The translations under genes were made by a program, and so were the position numbers. Below, in pieces: positions 8,623 to 17,421 of a stretch of 64,000 nucleotides of DNA (positions are counted from its first letter, which is position 1; every line of letters starts with the position of its first letter). Source of the stretch: Arthrobacter sp. NEB 688. GTDB taxonomy: Bacteria > Actinomycetota > Actinomycetes > Actinomycetales > Dermatophilaceae. The notes beneath the pieces were generated by a model. The model did no database searches. It was not told the DNA's origin and worked only from the letters and a program-made list of their open reading frames with translations. The stretch is from contig NZ_CP053707.1 in the NCBI RefSeq assembly GCF_013201035.1, positions 372,001-436,000 of the forward strand, in the 5' to 3' direction.

Positions 8623-10265
8623 GACAGGGCCTCCGCGATGGGTCCCAGGGCGAGGGACGGGAAGAACGTCAGGCCGGCGACGACGATGACCGTGCCGACG
8701 ACGAGCGTGGTGAACAGGGGGGTGTGCGTCGGCATGGTCCCGGCGGTGACCGGCCGGCGGCCCTGGGCCGCGAGCGAGCCGGCCAGGCGCAGGACGAGGA
8801 CGATCGGCACGAAGCGGCCGGCGAACATGCAGAACGCGAGGAGCAGGTTGAGGTAGGGCTGGTCGGCCGACAGGCCCGCGAACGCCGACCCGTTGTTGTT
8901 CGACGCGGACGCGACGGCGTACATCAGCTCCGAGAGGCCGTGCGGCCCGTCGTTGGCGCGGGCGTCGAGCGCGGTGGGCAGCACGACCGAGAGGCCGGTG
9001 CCGAGCAGGACGAGGGCGGGCATCGTCAGGGTGACGAGGGCGGCGCTCGTGATCTCGGCGCGGCCGACGGTCTTGCCGAGCAGCTCGGGCGTGCGCCCGA
9101 CCATGAGTCCGGCGATGAAGACCGCGAGCACGACGACGACGAGGTAGGAGTAGAGGCCGGTGCCGACGCCACCGGGCGAGAGCTCGCCGAGCAGCATGTT
9201 GACCAGCGGCACACCGCCGCCGAGCGCGCTGTAGCTGTCGTGCATCGAGTTGACGGCGCCCGTCGAGGTCCCGGTGGTCACGGACGCGAAGAGGCTGGAC
9301 CAGACGACCCCGAAGCGCTGCTCCTTGCCCTCCATCGAGCCGAGCGGGCCGGCCCCGGCGTGCGCCTCGGCCCAGGTCGCGAGCGCGATGCTGCCGACGA
9401 GCAGGGTGCCCATGACGCCGACCGCGACGGCGCCCTGGCGGCGGTCGCCGACCATGAGGCCGTAGGTGTAGGGCAGCGCGAACGGGATGAGGAGGATGAG
9501 GACGATCTCGAGGAGGTTCGTCCACGGGCCGGGGTTCTCGAACGGGTGCGCCGAGTTGGCGTTGAAGAACCCGCCGCCGTTGGTGCCGAGCTCCTTGATG
9601 GCCTCCTGCGAGGCGACCGGGCCGCCCTGGATCGTCTGCTGGACACCGGTCAGCGTCTCGACGGTGTGCGGCGAGGCGAGGTTCTGGATGACGCCGCCGA
9701 GCAGGAGGAGCACGGCCGCGACGGCGGCGATCGGCAGGAGGATGCGGACGGTCGCGCGGGTCAGGTCGACCCAGAAGTTGCCGAGCCGGTCGGAGTGCGT
9801 GCGGGCGAGGCCCCGCAGCAGGGCGATCGCGACCGCGATGCCGGTGGCGGCCGAGACGAAGTTCTGGACGGTGAGGCCGAGCATCTGCACGGCGTGCCCG
9901 GCGCCGGCCTCGCCGGAGTAGGACTGCCAGTTGGTGTTCGTCGTGAAGGAGACGGCCGTGTTGAGCGCGGTGTCCCAGTTCATCGAGCGGCCGAGGTCCC
10001 ACGGCAGCAGGCCCTGGCCGAGGATGAGCACGAAGAGGAGCGCGACCGAGGCGACCGCGAAGGCCAGCACCGAGCCGGCGTAGCCCTGCCAGCGCTGCTC
10101 GGTGCGGGGGTCGACCCCGACGAGCCGGTAGACGACGCGCTCGACGCGCCAGTCGCGCTCGTCGGTGAAGGCGCGGTGCATCCACGCGCCGAGGGGGACG
10201 TGGGTCGCGGCGAGGATCGCGGCGACGAGGAGGACGGCGGTGGCCGTCTGGAGGGCGATGGACAT
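8619..10265 (-). CDS. kdpA: KdpA, potassium-binding membrane subunit
   Basis: A 548-residue polytopic membrane protein of the superfamily of K+ transporters. It has four selectivity-filter-like segments, including [50 protein letters not shown] and [12 protein letters not shown]. It forms the K+-selective pathway of the Kdp pump. The start MSIALQ (ATG at 10265) gives the family length. An upstream extension of the frame covers kdpF and the repeat array and is not coding. It overlaps kdpB by four bases. Confidence 0.96.
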   Translation of the reverse strand: MSIALQTATAVLLVAAILAATHVPLGAWMHRAFTDERDWRVERVVYRLVGVDPRTEQRWQGYAGSVLAFAVASVALLFVLILGQGLLPWDLGRSMNWDTALNTAVSFTTNTNWQSYSGEAGAGHAVQMLGLTVQNFVSAATGIAVAIALLRGLARTHSDRLGNFWVDLTRATVRILLPIAAVAAVLLLLGGVIQNLASPHTVETLTGVQQTIQGGPVASQEAIKELGTNGGGFFNANSAHPFENPGPWTNLLEIVLILLIPFALPYTYGLMVGDRRQGAVAVGVMGTLLVGSIALATWAEAHAGAGPLGSMEGKEQRFGVVWSSLFASVTTGTSTGAVNSMHDSYSALGGGVPLVNMLLGELSPGGVGTGLYSYLVVVVLAVFIAGLMVGRTPELLGKTVGRAEITSAALVTLTMPALVLLGTGLSVVLPTALDARANDGPHGLSELMYAVASASNNNGSAFAGLSADQPYLNLLLAFCMFAGRFVPIVLVLRLAGSLAAQGRRPVTAGTMPTHTPLFTTLVVGTVIVVAGLTFFPSLALGPIAEALS

Positions 10266-10278
10266 GGTGCGGCGCCCC

Positions 10279-10365
10279 TCAGTACCGGTCGGGGCGCACG
10301 AGCGCGTCGAGGAGGTAGCCGAGGAGGAGCAGGCCGATGACGCCTGCGAGGAGGTCTTCCCACAT
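10279..10365 (-). CDS. kdpF: KdpF, small membrane subunit of the Kdp pump
   Basis: A 28-residue hydrophobic peptide (MWEDLLAGVIGLLLLGYLLD, ending VRPDRY). It has one transmembrane helix and basic residues at the C-terminus, and it sits 13 bp before kdpA, exactly where kdpF lies in other kdp operons. KdpF stabilises the KdpABC complex. It is the first gene of the kdpFABCDE operon, so its upstream region should hold the operon promoter. Confidence 0.88.
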   Translation of the reverse strand: MWEDLLAGVIGLLLLGYLLDALVRPDRY

Positions 10366-10418
10366 GCCGCCCACGACACCAGCGGGGCGGCGCCGCGGGC
10401 CGCGTGGTGATGCGGCAC

Positions 10419-10451
10419 TGACGACGTCTTGACGCCATCCTGACGCCACCG
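10419..10451. promoter_or_regulatory. Candidate KdpE-binding direct repeats upstream of kdpF
   Basis: Three 11-bp direct repeats begin with TGAC at 10419, 10430 and 10441 (TGACGACGTCT, TGACGCCATCC, TGACGCCACCG). Response regulators of the OmpR family bind tandem direct repeats with 10-11-bp spacing. These lie 54-86 bp upstream of the kdpF start codon, a sensible activator position. The assignment to KdpE is inferred. Confidence 0.5.
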
Positions 10452-10454
10452 CCC

Positions 10455-10634
10455 GTGCACCAATCGACGAAAGCGACGATCGATGCACACCCCGCCCCGC
10501 CCGACCGTGCAGAGATCGACGAAAGCGACGATTGGTGCACGCCCGACCGTGCACCAATCGACGAAAGCGACGATTGCTGCACACTCCGCCCCGCCCGACC
10601 GTGCACAAATCGACGAAAGCGTCAGTTTCTGCAC
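10455..10634. repeat. Family B array: four copies of a 34-bp hairpin element
   Basis: Copies at 10455-10488, 10507-10540, 10549-10582 and 10601-10634. The best copies have 12-bp arms GTGCACCAATCG / CGATTGGTGCAC around a 10-nt ACGAAAGCGA loop. Start spacings are 52, 42 and 52 bp. Copy 4 has a damaged right arm. The array lies 34 bp past the stop of the leftward crotonase gene and upstream of kdpF. A diverged set of the same 34-mer occurs at 38843-38979. Confidence 0.9.
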
Positions 10635-10667
10635 ACCCCGGGGGCCGGGGGTCCGGGACGGCCGGCG

Positions 10668-11429
10668 TCAGCGGGCGCGGAACTCCGGTCGTCGCTTGCC
10701 GACGAACGCCGCGGCGCCCTCGAGGTGGTCGGCGGTGCTCGCGAGCGCCCGCTGGCCGGCGTCCTCGCGGGCCAGCGCCCCCTCGAGGTCGAGGGTCGCG
10801 GCGTTGACGGCGGCCTTGGTCTCGCCGAGCGCGAGGGTCGCCCCGGCGGCGAAGGCGGCGAGCAGCTCGTCCGCCCGGGCGGCGAACCCGTCGGCCGGCA
10901 CGGACTCCGCGACGAGGCCCCACTCGGCGGCGGTGCGGCCGGGCAGCGCCTCGCCGGTCAGCGCGAGCCGCATCGCCCGGGCCCGACCGACCGCGGCGGC
11001 CACGAGCGCCGTCGAACCGCCGTCCGGCATGAGCCCGATCCGGCTGAAGGCGAGGACGAACGGTGCCTCGTCGGCGGCGAGCACGTAGTCGCACGCCAGA
11101 GCCATCGGCACCCCGATGCCCGCCGCGACCCCGTGCACGAGCGCGACGACCGGCGTCCGCGACGCCACGAGGGCCCGCACGAGGTCGGCGCCGGCGTCGA
11201 GCACCCCCATCTGCGCGCCCTCGGCGGTCAGCGGTGCGCCGGAGCAGAACCCGCGCCCCTCACCCGTCAGCGCCACCACGCGGACGTCCGGGTCGGCGTC
11301 GAAGCGGAGCACGGCCTCGGTCACCGCCGCGCACATCTCCGGGTCGACGGCGTTGAGCCGCTCCGGGGCGTCGAGGGTGATCCGACCGATGGCCCCGTCC
11401 GCCTCCACGCGGACCCGTGCGCTGCTCAT
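10668..11429 (-). CDS. Enoyl-CoA hydratase/isomerase (crotonase) family protein
   Basis: A 253-residue crotonase-fold protein that would act on a 2,3-enoyl-CoA in fatty-acid or aromatic-acid degradation. The oxyanion-hole segments GRGFCSGAPL and HGVAAGIGV are clear. The second active-site region reads FSRIGLMPDGGST, with Asp in place of the hydratase Glu, as in PaaG-type isomerases. The start ATG at 11429 (MSSARVRVE) is chosen over one six codons upstream because it fits the family N-terminus. It is divergent from the SGNH esterase with 47 bp between starts. The substrate is not predictable. Confidence 0.85.
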   Translation of the reverse strand: MSSARVRVEADGAIGRITLDAPERLNAVDPEMCAAVTEAVLRFDADPDVRVVALTGEGRGFCSGAPLTAEGAQMGVLDAGADLVRALVASRTPVVALVHGVAAGIGVPMALACDYVLAADEAPFVLAFSRIGLMPDGGSTALVAAAVGRARAMRLALTGEALPGRTAAEWGLVAESVPADGFAARADELLAAFAAGATLALGETKAAVNAATLDLEGALAREDAGQRALASTADHLEGAAAFVGKRRPEFRAR

Positions 11430-11476
11430 CCCGCCATCCAACCGCACCCTGCGCGCCCCCGCAGCGGTGGTCGGTG

Positions 11477-12658
11477 ATGGACTTGTGCCCCGTGACCGGA
11501 CTCCAGCCCGTCCCCCTGACCCCCGACCTCGTGCACGGCGCCGTCGAGCTCGAGCCCACCGACGGCGGCTTGCGCCCGCACCGCCTGCCGGCGTGGGCCC
11601 GGGCGCAGAACGCCGACCCGATGCTCGGCATCAACGAGGGCCAGCCCGCCGGGGTGCGGGTGGTCCTGCACACGAGCGCCACGGCGGTCGAGCTCGACCT
11701 CGTCGTCACCCGCCGCGCGCTGACCGGCGCCCCGGCCCGGCCGCAGGGCCAGGTCGACCTCGTCGTCGACGACGAGGTGCTCGACGGCGCCGTCGTCCCG
11801 CACGGCGACCTGCTGACGACCGACATGATGACGGGCGAGACCACCCTGGAGCAGGGCGGCCCGGGCACGGTGCGCTTCCCGCTGCCCTCCGGCGAGAAGA
11901 CCGTCGAGCTGTGGCTGCCGCACCAGGAGGGCGTCGAGCTCGTCGCCCTGCGCGCGGACGCCCCCGCCACCGCCGTGCCGCGCGCCGACCGTCCCCGCTG
12001 GGTGCACCACGGCAGCTCGATCAGCCACGGCAGCAACGCCGTCCGCCCCACCGGCACCTGGCCCGTCGTCGCCGCGCGCACCGCCGGGCTCGACCTCGTC
12101 AACCTCGGCTTCGGCGGCTCGGCGGTCCTCGACCCCTTCGTCGCCCGCACGATGCGCGACCTCGACGCCGACCTGCTCAGCCTCAAGGTCGGCATCAACA
12201 TCGTCGGGGGCGACCTGATGCGCCGCCGCGTCCTCGGGCCGGCGCTGCACGGCTTCCTCGACACGATCCGCGAGGGCCACCCGACGACCCCGCTGCTCGT
12301 CGTGACGCCCGTCCTCTGCCCGATCCACGAGGAGACCCCCGGCCCCGGCTCGGTCGACGTCGAGGCCCTGCGCGAGGGCCGGCTGGTCTTCACGGCCACC
12401 GGCGACCCGGCCGAGGTCCCGGCGGGCCGTCTCACGCTGCGCACGGTCCGCGAGGAGCTCGCGCGCGTCGTCGAGCAGCGAAGGGCGGACGACCCGCACC
12501 TCCACCTCGTCGACGGCCTCGCGATGTACGGCCCCGACGACGTCGAGGCCCACCCGCTGCCGGACGCCCTGCACCCCGACGAGGAGACGCACGGGCTGAT
12601 GGGAACGCGGTTCGCCGCCATCGTCCCCGGCGCCGGCGGCCCCTTCCCGACCACCTGA
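11477..12658 (+). CDS. SGNH/GDSL-type esterase with N-terminal beta domain
   Basis: A 393-residue protein. Residues 1-165 form a beta-rich domain. The SGNH hydrolase domain follows, with GSSISHG (nucleophile about S181), NLGFGGSA (block II), VGINIVGG (block III, N241) and DALHPDEETHG (Asp/His block V) near the C-terminus. These cover the four conserved blocks, so an esterase acting on acyl or acetyl groups, perhaps of carbohydrates, is likely. No signal peptide is visible, so it is probably cytoplasmic. The ATG at 11477 is preferred over an earlier one that would overlap the divergent crotonase. Confidence 0.85.
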   Translation: MDLCPVTGLQPVPLTPDLVHGAVELEPTDGGLRPHRLPAWARAQNADPMLGINEGQPAGVRVVLHTSATAVELDLVVTRRALTGAPARPQGQVDLVVDDEVLDGAVVPHGDLLTTDMMTGETTLEQGGPGTVRFPLPSGEKTVELWLPHQEGVELVALRADAPATAVPRADRPRWVHHGSSISHGSNAVRPTGTWPVVAARTAGLDLVNLGFGGSAVLDPFVARTMRDLDADLLSLKVGINIVGGDLMRRRVLGPALHGFLDTIREGHPTTPLLVVTPVLCPIHEETPGPGSVDVEALREGRLVFTATGDPAEVPAGRLTLRTVREELARVVEQRRADDPHLHLVDGLAMYGPDDVEAHPLPDALHPDEETHGLMGTRFAAIVPGAGGPFPTT

Positions 12659-12712
12659 GCGCCCGGCCTCCTCCTGACCGCCCGACGCACCCGCTCCTTC
12701 TCCGGGCGAAAT

Positions 12713-12748
12713 GCGCGGGTCCGGGTGCGACCGCACACGGACCCGCGC
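12713..12748. terminator. Strong bidirectional terminator hairpin
   Basis: Arms GCGCGGGTCCG (12713-12723) and CGGACCCGCGC (12738-12748) enclose a second 5-bp stem (GTGCG/CGCAC) with a 2-nt loop and a single mismatch between the stems. It sits between the convergent ends of the SGNH esterase (12658) and the racemase-like gene (12814). Confidence 0.75.
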
Positions 12749-12813
12749 AGGTCGCGCAGAGAACGGACGGCGGGCCGGGGCCGGGCCTGGACCGCGAGAC
12801 GTCCGGGCGTCGG

Positions 12814-13971
12814 TCAGGCCTGGACGACCGCCCCGGACGCGATCAGCACCTCGACCTCGGCCGCCGCGAACCCGTGGGCCAGCAGCTGCTCGCGGGTGTG
12901 CTGCCCGGGCACCGGCTCGGGCCCCGGCTCCCCCAGCGGCGTCCCCGACAGACGCGGCGCCGGCCGGGGCACGGGCGCACCGTCGGGCCCGGGCACGAAC
13001 GACCCCCGGGCCGCGTGGTGCGGGTGCCGGTGGGCCTCCTCGAGCGAGAGCACCGGCGCCACGCACGCGTCCGAGCCCTCGAAGTGCGCGGCCCACTCGT
13101 CCCGGGTCCGCCCCGCGAAGGCCGCCTCGAGGGCCGCGCGCTGCGCCGGCCACGTCGCGGTGTCGTACTGCTCGCCGTCGACCGTGACCCCGAGCAGCCC
13201 CAGCAGCTCCCGCCAGAACTGCGGCTCCAGCGCCCCGACCGCGACGAACCGGCCGTCCGCGCACTCGTACACGTCGTAGAACGGGGCGCCGCCGTCGAGG
13301 ACGTTCGAGCGCCGGCGGTCCTCCCACGCGCCGGCCCCGAGCATCGTGTGGACGAGGGTCAGCAGGTGCGCGGCGCCGTCGACCATCGCGGCGTCGACGA
13401 CCTGCCCGCGCCCCGTCGTCCCCCGCGACACGAGAGCCGCGAGCACCCCGGAGACGAGGTACATCGCCCCGCCCGCGAAGTCGGCGAGCACCGGCACGGG
13501 CGCGACCGGCCGCTCGGCGCCGCCCATCGCGTGCAGGGTCCCGGACAGGGCGGCGTACGTGATGTCGTGCCCGGCCCGCGGCGCCCACGGGCCCTCCTGC
13601 CCCCAGCCGGTCATCCGGCCGACGACCAGCCGCGGGTTGCGCGCCAGCAGGTCGTCGGGCGCGAGCCCCAGGCGCTCCAGCACCCCCGGCCGGAACCCCT
13701 CGATCAGCACGTCGGCCCCGTCGGCCAGGCGCCGGACCGCGGCCACGCCGTCGGGGTGCTTGAGGTCGACGGCGATGCTCGGCCGCGAGCGCCGCAGCCC
13801 GCCGGAGGCGTCGACGTCGCTCACGGCGCCCGGCCGGTCGACGCGCACGACGTCGGCGCCCATCTCGGCGAGGACCATCGCCGCGAACGGCGCGGGCCCG
13901 ATGCCGCCGAGCTCGACGACGCGGACGCCGGCGAGCGGGCCGGACGGGGCGGGGGACGGACCCGCGCTCAC
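12814..13971 (-). CDS. Alpha-methylacyl-CoA racemase-like CoA-transferase family III protein
   Basis: A 385-residue CaiB/BaiF-family protein. The N-terminal [20 protein letters not shown] and the [18 protein letters not shown] segment are diagnostic. Residues matching the racemase catalytic pair are present: H135 in [12 protein letters not shown] and D164 in VLADFAGG. That favours epimerisation of 2-methyl-branched acyl-CoA (needed to beta-oxidise methyl-branched lipids) over CoA transfer. The GTG start at 13971 overlaps the fgd stop (GTGA at 13968-13971), so it is translated with fgd. The frame is open for kilobases upstream, but that is shadow. Confidence 0.85.
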   Translation of the reverse strand: MSAGPSPAPSGPLAGVRVVELGGIGPAPFAAMVLAEMGADVVRVDRPGAVSDVDASGGLRRSRPSIAVDLKHPDGVAAVRRLADGADVLIEGFRPGVLERLGLAPDDLLARNPRLVVGRMTGWGQEGPWAPRAGHDITYAALSGTLHAMGGAERPVAPVPVLADFAGGAMYLVSGVLAALVSRGTTGRGQVVDAAMVDGAAHLLTLVHTMLGAGAWEDRRRSNVLDGGAPFYDVYECADGRFVAVGALEPQFWRELLGLLGVTVDGEQYDTATWPAQRAALEAAFAGRTRDEWAAHFEGSDACVAPVLSLEEAHRHPHHAARGSFVPGPDGAPVPRPAPRLSGTPLGEPGPEPVPGQHTREQLLAHGFAAAEVEVLIASGAVVQA

Positions 13972-15005
13972 CGGGCGGCGGGGACGAGCTCGCGCAGCCC
14001 GGGCAGGACCTGCTCGGTGAAGGTGCGCAGGAAGCGGTCCTGGTCGTGGCCGGGGCCGTGCACGACGAGGTGGTCGAACCCGAGGTCGGTGTAGAAGCGC
14101 ATCGTCTCGACGACCTCCTCGGGGCGCGAGGCGACGATCCAGCGCTTGGCGACCTGCTCGATCGGCAGCTCGTCGGCGGCGCGCTCCATCTCCTGCGGGG
14201 AGTGGATGGAGTGCTTCTGCTCGGCCGAGAGCGACAGCGGCGCCCAGAAGCGGCAGTTCTCCAGGGCCTTCTCCGGGTCGGGGTCGTAGGAGACCTTGAC
14301 CTCGATCATCCGGTCGATGTCGGCGTGGTCGCGCCCGGCCTTGTCCATCCCCTCGTCGACCGAGGGCACGAGCTGGTCGCGGTAGAGCTCCTCGCCCTTG
14401 CCGGAGGTGCAGATGAAGCCGTCGCCGTGGCGGCCGGCGTAGCGGGCGACCATCGGGCCGCCGGCGGCGATGTAGACGGGCACCGGGGTGTCGGGGCGGT
14501 CGTAGATCGCGGCGTCCTCGGTGCGGTAGTACTCGCCCTCGAAGGTGACGCGGGGCTCGGTCCACAGCTGGCGCATGAGGGTGACGGCCTCGCGCAGCCG
14601 CCCGAAGCGCTCCTTGAACTCGGGCCACTCGCCCTCGGCGACCGACCCGACGGCGATCTCGTTGAGCGCCTCGCCGGTGCCGACGCCGAGCATCACCCGG
14701 CCGGGGGCGAGGCAGGCCATCGTCGCGAAGGTCTGGGCGACCACCGGCGGGTTGTACCGGAACGTCGGGGTCATGACCGAGGTGCCGACCATGATCCGCT
14801 CGGTGCGCGCGAGCACCCACGACATCCAGGCGAGCGAGTTCGGCGCGTGCCCGCCCTCGAGGCGCCAGGGCTGGAAATGGTCGGAGATGGTCACCGAGTC
14901 CAGCCCCAGCTCCTCGGCCAGCACCGCGTAGCCCGCGAGCTCCCCCGGCGCGAACTGCTCCGCGGACGCCTTGTACCCGACCCTGATGCCCTGCGCTGCG
15001 CTCAT
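13968..15005 (-). CDS. fgd: F420-dependent glucose-6-phosphate dehydrogenase
   Basis: A 345-residue luciferase-fold enzyme that oxidises glucose-6-phosphate and reduces cofactor F420, supplying F420H2. Near the N-terminus it reads [15 protein letters not shown], then [15 protein letters not shown] with catalytic H43 and GTGEALNE with E112. Phosphate-binding K203 (TSGKGEEL), K264 (AEQKHSI) and R288 (IAKRWIVAS) match the known mycobacterial enzyme. The match is near full length and distinguishes Fgd from generic LLM oxidoreductases. It is followed with overlap by the racemase-like gene. The presence of fgd implies that the host makes F420. Confidence 0.95.
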   Translation of the reverse strand: MSAAQGIRVGYKASAEQFAPGELAGYAVLAEELGLDSVTISDHFQPWRLEGGHAPNSLAWMSWVLARTERIMVGTSVMTPTFRYNPPVVAQTFATMACLAPGRVMLGVGTGEALNEIAVGSVAEGEWPEFKERFGRLREAVTLMRQLWTEPRVTFEGEYYRTEDAAIYDRPDTPVPVYIAAGGPMVARYAGRHGDGFICTSGKGEELYRDQLVPSVDEGMDKAGRDHADIDRMIEVKVSYDPDPEKALENCRFWAPLSLSAEQKHSIHSPQEMERAADELPIEQVAKRWIVASRPEEVVETMRFYTDLGFDHLVVHGPGHDQDRFLRTFTEQVLPGLRELVPAAR

Positions 15006-15301
15006 GCCGCCATCCTGCTACACGGCGCGGGCGGGCGGCGCGGTCGGCGGCCCGCCGTCGACAGGACCCGACGACGGCGGCCGACGAAGCGGGCCGGGAC
15101 GCACGTCGGGTGCGGACCGACCCCCTCCGACCGGTCCGCACCCCCCCTGACGTTTCGTCCCGCGCCGCCACCCCTGCCGACGCGGGACCCAGCTGCACCG
15201 GTCCCCCCGGCGCCCGGTGCAGCGATGACACCAGCGTGACCGTCAACGCTACGAGGGCGCTGCGAATCCGCTGCGAGGCGACGTGCGGGGGTCCACGCGG
15301 C
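15006..15301. other. Intergenic region upstream of fgd
   Basis: No gene is visible. The stretch holds a 9-bp inverted repeat GTGCGGACC/GGTCCGCAC (15110-15118 and 15133-15141) and the hairpin at 15192-15223. The fgd promoter must lie here, but I do not see a clear -35/-10 pair. Confidence 0.4.
15192..15223 (-). terminator. Hairpin after the VOC gene
   Basis: Perfect 10-bp arms GCTGCACCGG (15192-15201) and CCGGTGCAGC (15214-15223) with a 12-nt loop lie about 80 nt past the stop of the leftward VOC gene. A terminator is plausible, though there is no U-run. Confidence 0.5.
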
Positions 15302-15700
15302 TCACTCCGGGCCGGTGAACAGCTCCAGGGCGATGTTGTCGGGGTCCCGGAACGAGAGGCCGACGCCGTAGCCGGCCCGCTTGACCCCGCCGTGCTCGAC
15401 GCCGAGCTCGTCCAGCCGCGCCTGCCACTGCTCGAGCTCGGCCACCGACCCGACGGCGAACCCGACGTGGTCCAGCCCGGTGCGCCGCTCGTCGAAGGCG
15501 TCCCCCGACTCACGCCCCTGATGGGTGTGCAGCCCGAAGAGCTGGCCGCCCTCGAGGACGAAGACGGTGTGGTGGAAGCGCCCGTCCTGCTCGTCCTCGT
15601 CGAGGACCGGCTCGGCACCGAAGAGGGCGGTGTACCACCGGGTGCTGCGCTCGAGGTCGGTGACGGTGATGGCGACGTGCTGCAGACCGGGGAAGGCCAT
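15302..15700 (-). CDS. VOC (glyoxalase/bleomycin-resistance) family protein
   Basis: A 132-residue protein with two beta-alpha-beta-beta-beta modules: [23 protein letters not shown] and [21 protein letters not shown], ending in [12 protein letters not shown]. Metal ligands would be H8 (QHVAI), an His around the middle (FGLHTH), H in LDHVGF and E in ALELF, so a metal-dependent enzyme such as a dioxygenase or lyase is possible. The reaction is unknown. It is divergent from vdh with a 161-bp shared upstream region. Confidence 0.8.
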   Translation of the reverse strand: MAFPGLQHVAITVTDLERSTRWYTALFGAEPVLDEDEQDGRFHHTVFVLEGGQLFGLHTHQGRESGDAFDERRTGLDHVGFAVGSVAELEQWQARLDELGVEHGGVKRAGYGVGLSFRDPDNIALELFTGPE

Positions 15701-15849
15701 CTCGGCTCCTGTGCCGTGGGGGTGCGGGTGCCCGCCGCGGGGCGCGGACGGGCCTGCTCCCGGTCTACCAGCGGCACCTCGGCCCGGGCCCCCTCCGGTC
15801 GGAGGGGTCGGGGCCGAGCGACCCCCGCCCCGGACGGCGTCGCCGGGGC

Positions 15850-15855
15850 TACCGT
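15850..15855 (+). promoter_or_regulatory. -10 element of vdh, probably leaderless
   Basis: TACCGT ends six bases before the vdh ATG at 15862. A transcription start about 6-7 nt downstream of this -10 would be at or next to the start codon. No good -35 hexamer is seen. Confidence 0.4.
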
Positions 15856-15861
15856 GGCCGC

Positions 15862-16953
15862 ATGCCCCCCACGGACCTCGTCGACCTCGCGGGCCACGAG
15901 CAGGTCGTCTTCTGCTCCGACCCCGCCACCGGCCTGCGCGCCGTCATCGCGCTGCACTCCACGGCCCTCGGCCCGGGGCTCGGCGGCACCCGCTTCCACC
16001 CCTACCCGTCGATGGACGCCGCCGTCGCCGACGTGCTGCGCCTCTCGCGGGCGATGTCGAGCAAGAACGCGCTCGCCGGCCTCGACCACGGGGGCGGCAA
16101 GGCGGTCATCATCGGCGACCCCCACCGCGACAAGACCCCCGAGCTGCTGCGCGCCTACGGCCGCTTCGTCGAGTCGCTCGACGGCCGCTACGTCACGGCC
16201 TGCGACGTCGGCACCTACGTCGCCGACATGGACGTCGTCGCCGAGGAGACCCGCTGGGCCACCGGCCGCTCCCCGGAGCGCGGCGGGGCCGGCGACTCCT
16301 CGCTGCTCACCGCCCTCGGGGTCTTCCAGGGGATGCGCGCCGCCGCCGAGCACGTCTGGGGCGAGCCGACGCTCGCCGGGCGGCGCGTGGGCATCGCCGG
16401 CATCGGCAAGGTCGGGGCGCGGCTGACCGAGCACCTGCTCGAGGACAACGCCAAGGTGGTCGTCACCGACGTCGACGCCGAGGCCGTCGCGCGGCTGCGG
16501 GGCCGGCACCCGGAGGTGACGGTCGTGGCCGACGCCGAGGAGCTGGCCCGCACCGACCTCGACGTCTTCAGCCCCAACGCGCTCGGGGAGGCCCTCGACG
16601 ACGTCACCGTCGAGGCGCTGCAGGCCCGGGTCGTGTGCGGCGGAGCGAACAACCAGCTCGCGACCCACGACACCGCCGACCGGCTCGCTGCCCGGGGCAT
16701 CACCTACGCGCCGGACTTCCTCGTCAACGCGGGCGGCGTCATCCAGGTGAGCGACGAGCTGCACGGCTTCGACATGGAGCGCGCCCGCTCGCGGACGCAG
16801 GCCATCTTCGAGGCCACCCGCGAGGTGCTGCGGACCGCCGACGCCGAGCACGTGACGCCCGCCGTGGCCGCGGACCGGCTCGCCGAGCGGCGCATCGCCG
16901 GCGGCGGCCGCACCCCGTGGCTGCGCGGCGGCGACAGCCCGCACGCCCACTGA
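15862..16953 (+). CDS. vdh: Valine (branched-chain) amino acid dehydrogenase
   Basis: A 363-residue member of the Glu/Leu/Phe/Val dehydrogenase family, catalysing NAD-dependent oxidative deamination of branched-chain amino acids to 2-oxo acids and ammonia. The catalytic lysine is K80 in [11 protein letters not shown], the catalytic aspartate is about D115 in TACDVGT, and the Rossmann motif GIAGIGKVG is at 177-185. The C-terminal domain carries VCGGANNQL and [13 protein letters not shown]. In other actinobacteria vdh neighbours DUF3073 and purM, as here. A short hairpin (16959-16973, ACCCCG/CGGGGT) follows the stop codon. Confidence 0.92.
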   Translation: MPPTDLVDLAGHEQVVFCSDPATGLRAVIALHSTALGPGLGGTRFHPYPSMDAAVADVLRLSRAMSSKNALAGLDHGGGKAVIIGDPHRDKTPELLRAYGRFVESLDGRYVTACDVGTYVADMDVVAEETRWATGRSPERGGAGDSSLLTALGVFQGMRAAAEHVWGEPTLAGRRVGIAGIGKVGARLTEHLLEDNAKVVVTDVDAEAVARLRGRHPEVTVVADAEELARTDLDVFSPNALGEALDDVTVEALQARVVCGGANNQLATHDTADRLAARGITYAPDFLVNAGGVIQVSDELHGFDMERARSRTQAIFEATREVLRTADAEHVTPAVAADRLAERRIAGGGRTPWLRGGDSPHAH

Positions 16954-17137
16954 CCCGGACCCCGAACCGGGGTGTCGCGGCCGGTCGGTCCGGTCACCGA
17001 CGCAGGCCCGGGCCATGTATCGTTGGCGTCACGATATGCACACCATTCCCGGAGCCGCCCCGCGGAGCTGGATGACCCTCCTCGAGGGCCATCGGACCCG
17101 TTGTGCCGCCCCGGCAGATTCACGAGGGGGTCACGCC

Positions 17138-17320
17138 ATGGGGCGCGGCCGGGCCAAAGCCAAGCAGACCAAGGTTGCTCGCGAGCTGAAGTACTTCAGC
17201 CCCGACACCGACCTGTCGGCGCTTGAGCGTGAACTGCACACCCAGAGCCACACCGGCGACACCGCCGATGAGCGCGACTGGGACGACGACGACGGGCAGT
17301 GGGTCTCCGGGCGGCGTTGA
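17138..17320 (+). CDS. DUF3073 small basic/acidic protein
   Basis: A 60-residue protein whose first half, MGRGRAKAKQTKVARELKYF then SPDTDLSALEREL, is the hallmark of the actinobacterial DUF3073 family. The second half is acidic (ERDWDDDDGQWVSG). Its function is not known. The start ATG at 17138 has GAGGGGG upstream. An earlier in-frame ATG (17015) would add 41 residues not typical of the family. Known relatives sit convergent to purM. Here the orientation is kept but about 4 kb of other genes lies between them. Confidence 0.93.
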   Translation: MGRGRAKAKQTKVARELKYFSPDTDLSALERELHTQSHTGDTADERDWDDDDGQWVSGRR

Positions 17321-17421
17321 CGCCGCTCCTCCCGCTTCCTCCTCCCTCGGTGGAGTGAGGCGTCACTGACGCCGGTGTGCCGTGCGCCGACGGCGCCGGG
17401 ACGGTCTGCCATGCTCGCTCC

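Noticed and set aside
6586-10185. A 1199-residue kdpA-kdpB fusion
   Set aside because: The upstream half is an out-of-frame shadow of kdpA. kdpB starts at 8622 with the normal N-terminus and a four-base overlap.
12814-17016. A 1400-residue frame spanning three genes
   Set aside because: Only the last 385 residues match a family. The rest overlaps fgd, the VOC gene and vdh in the wrong frame.
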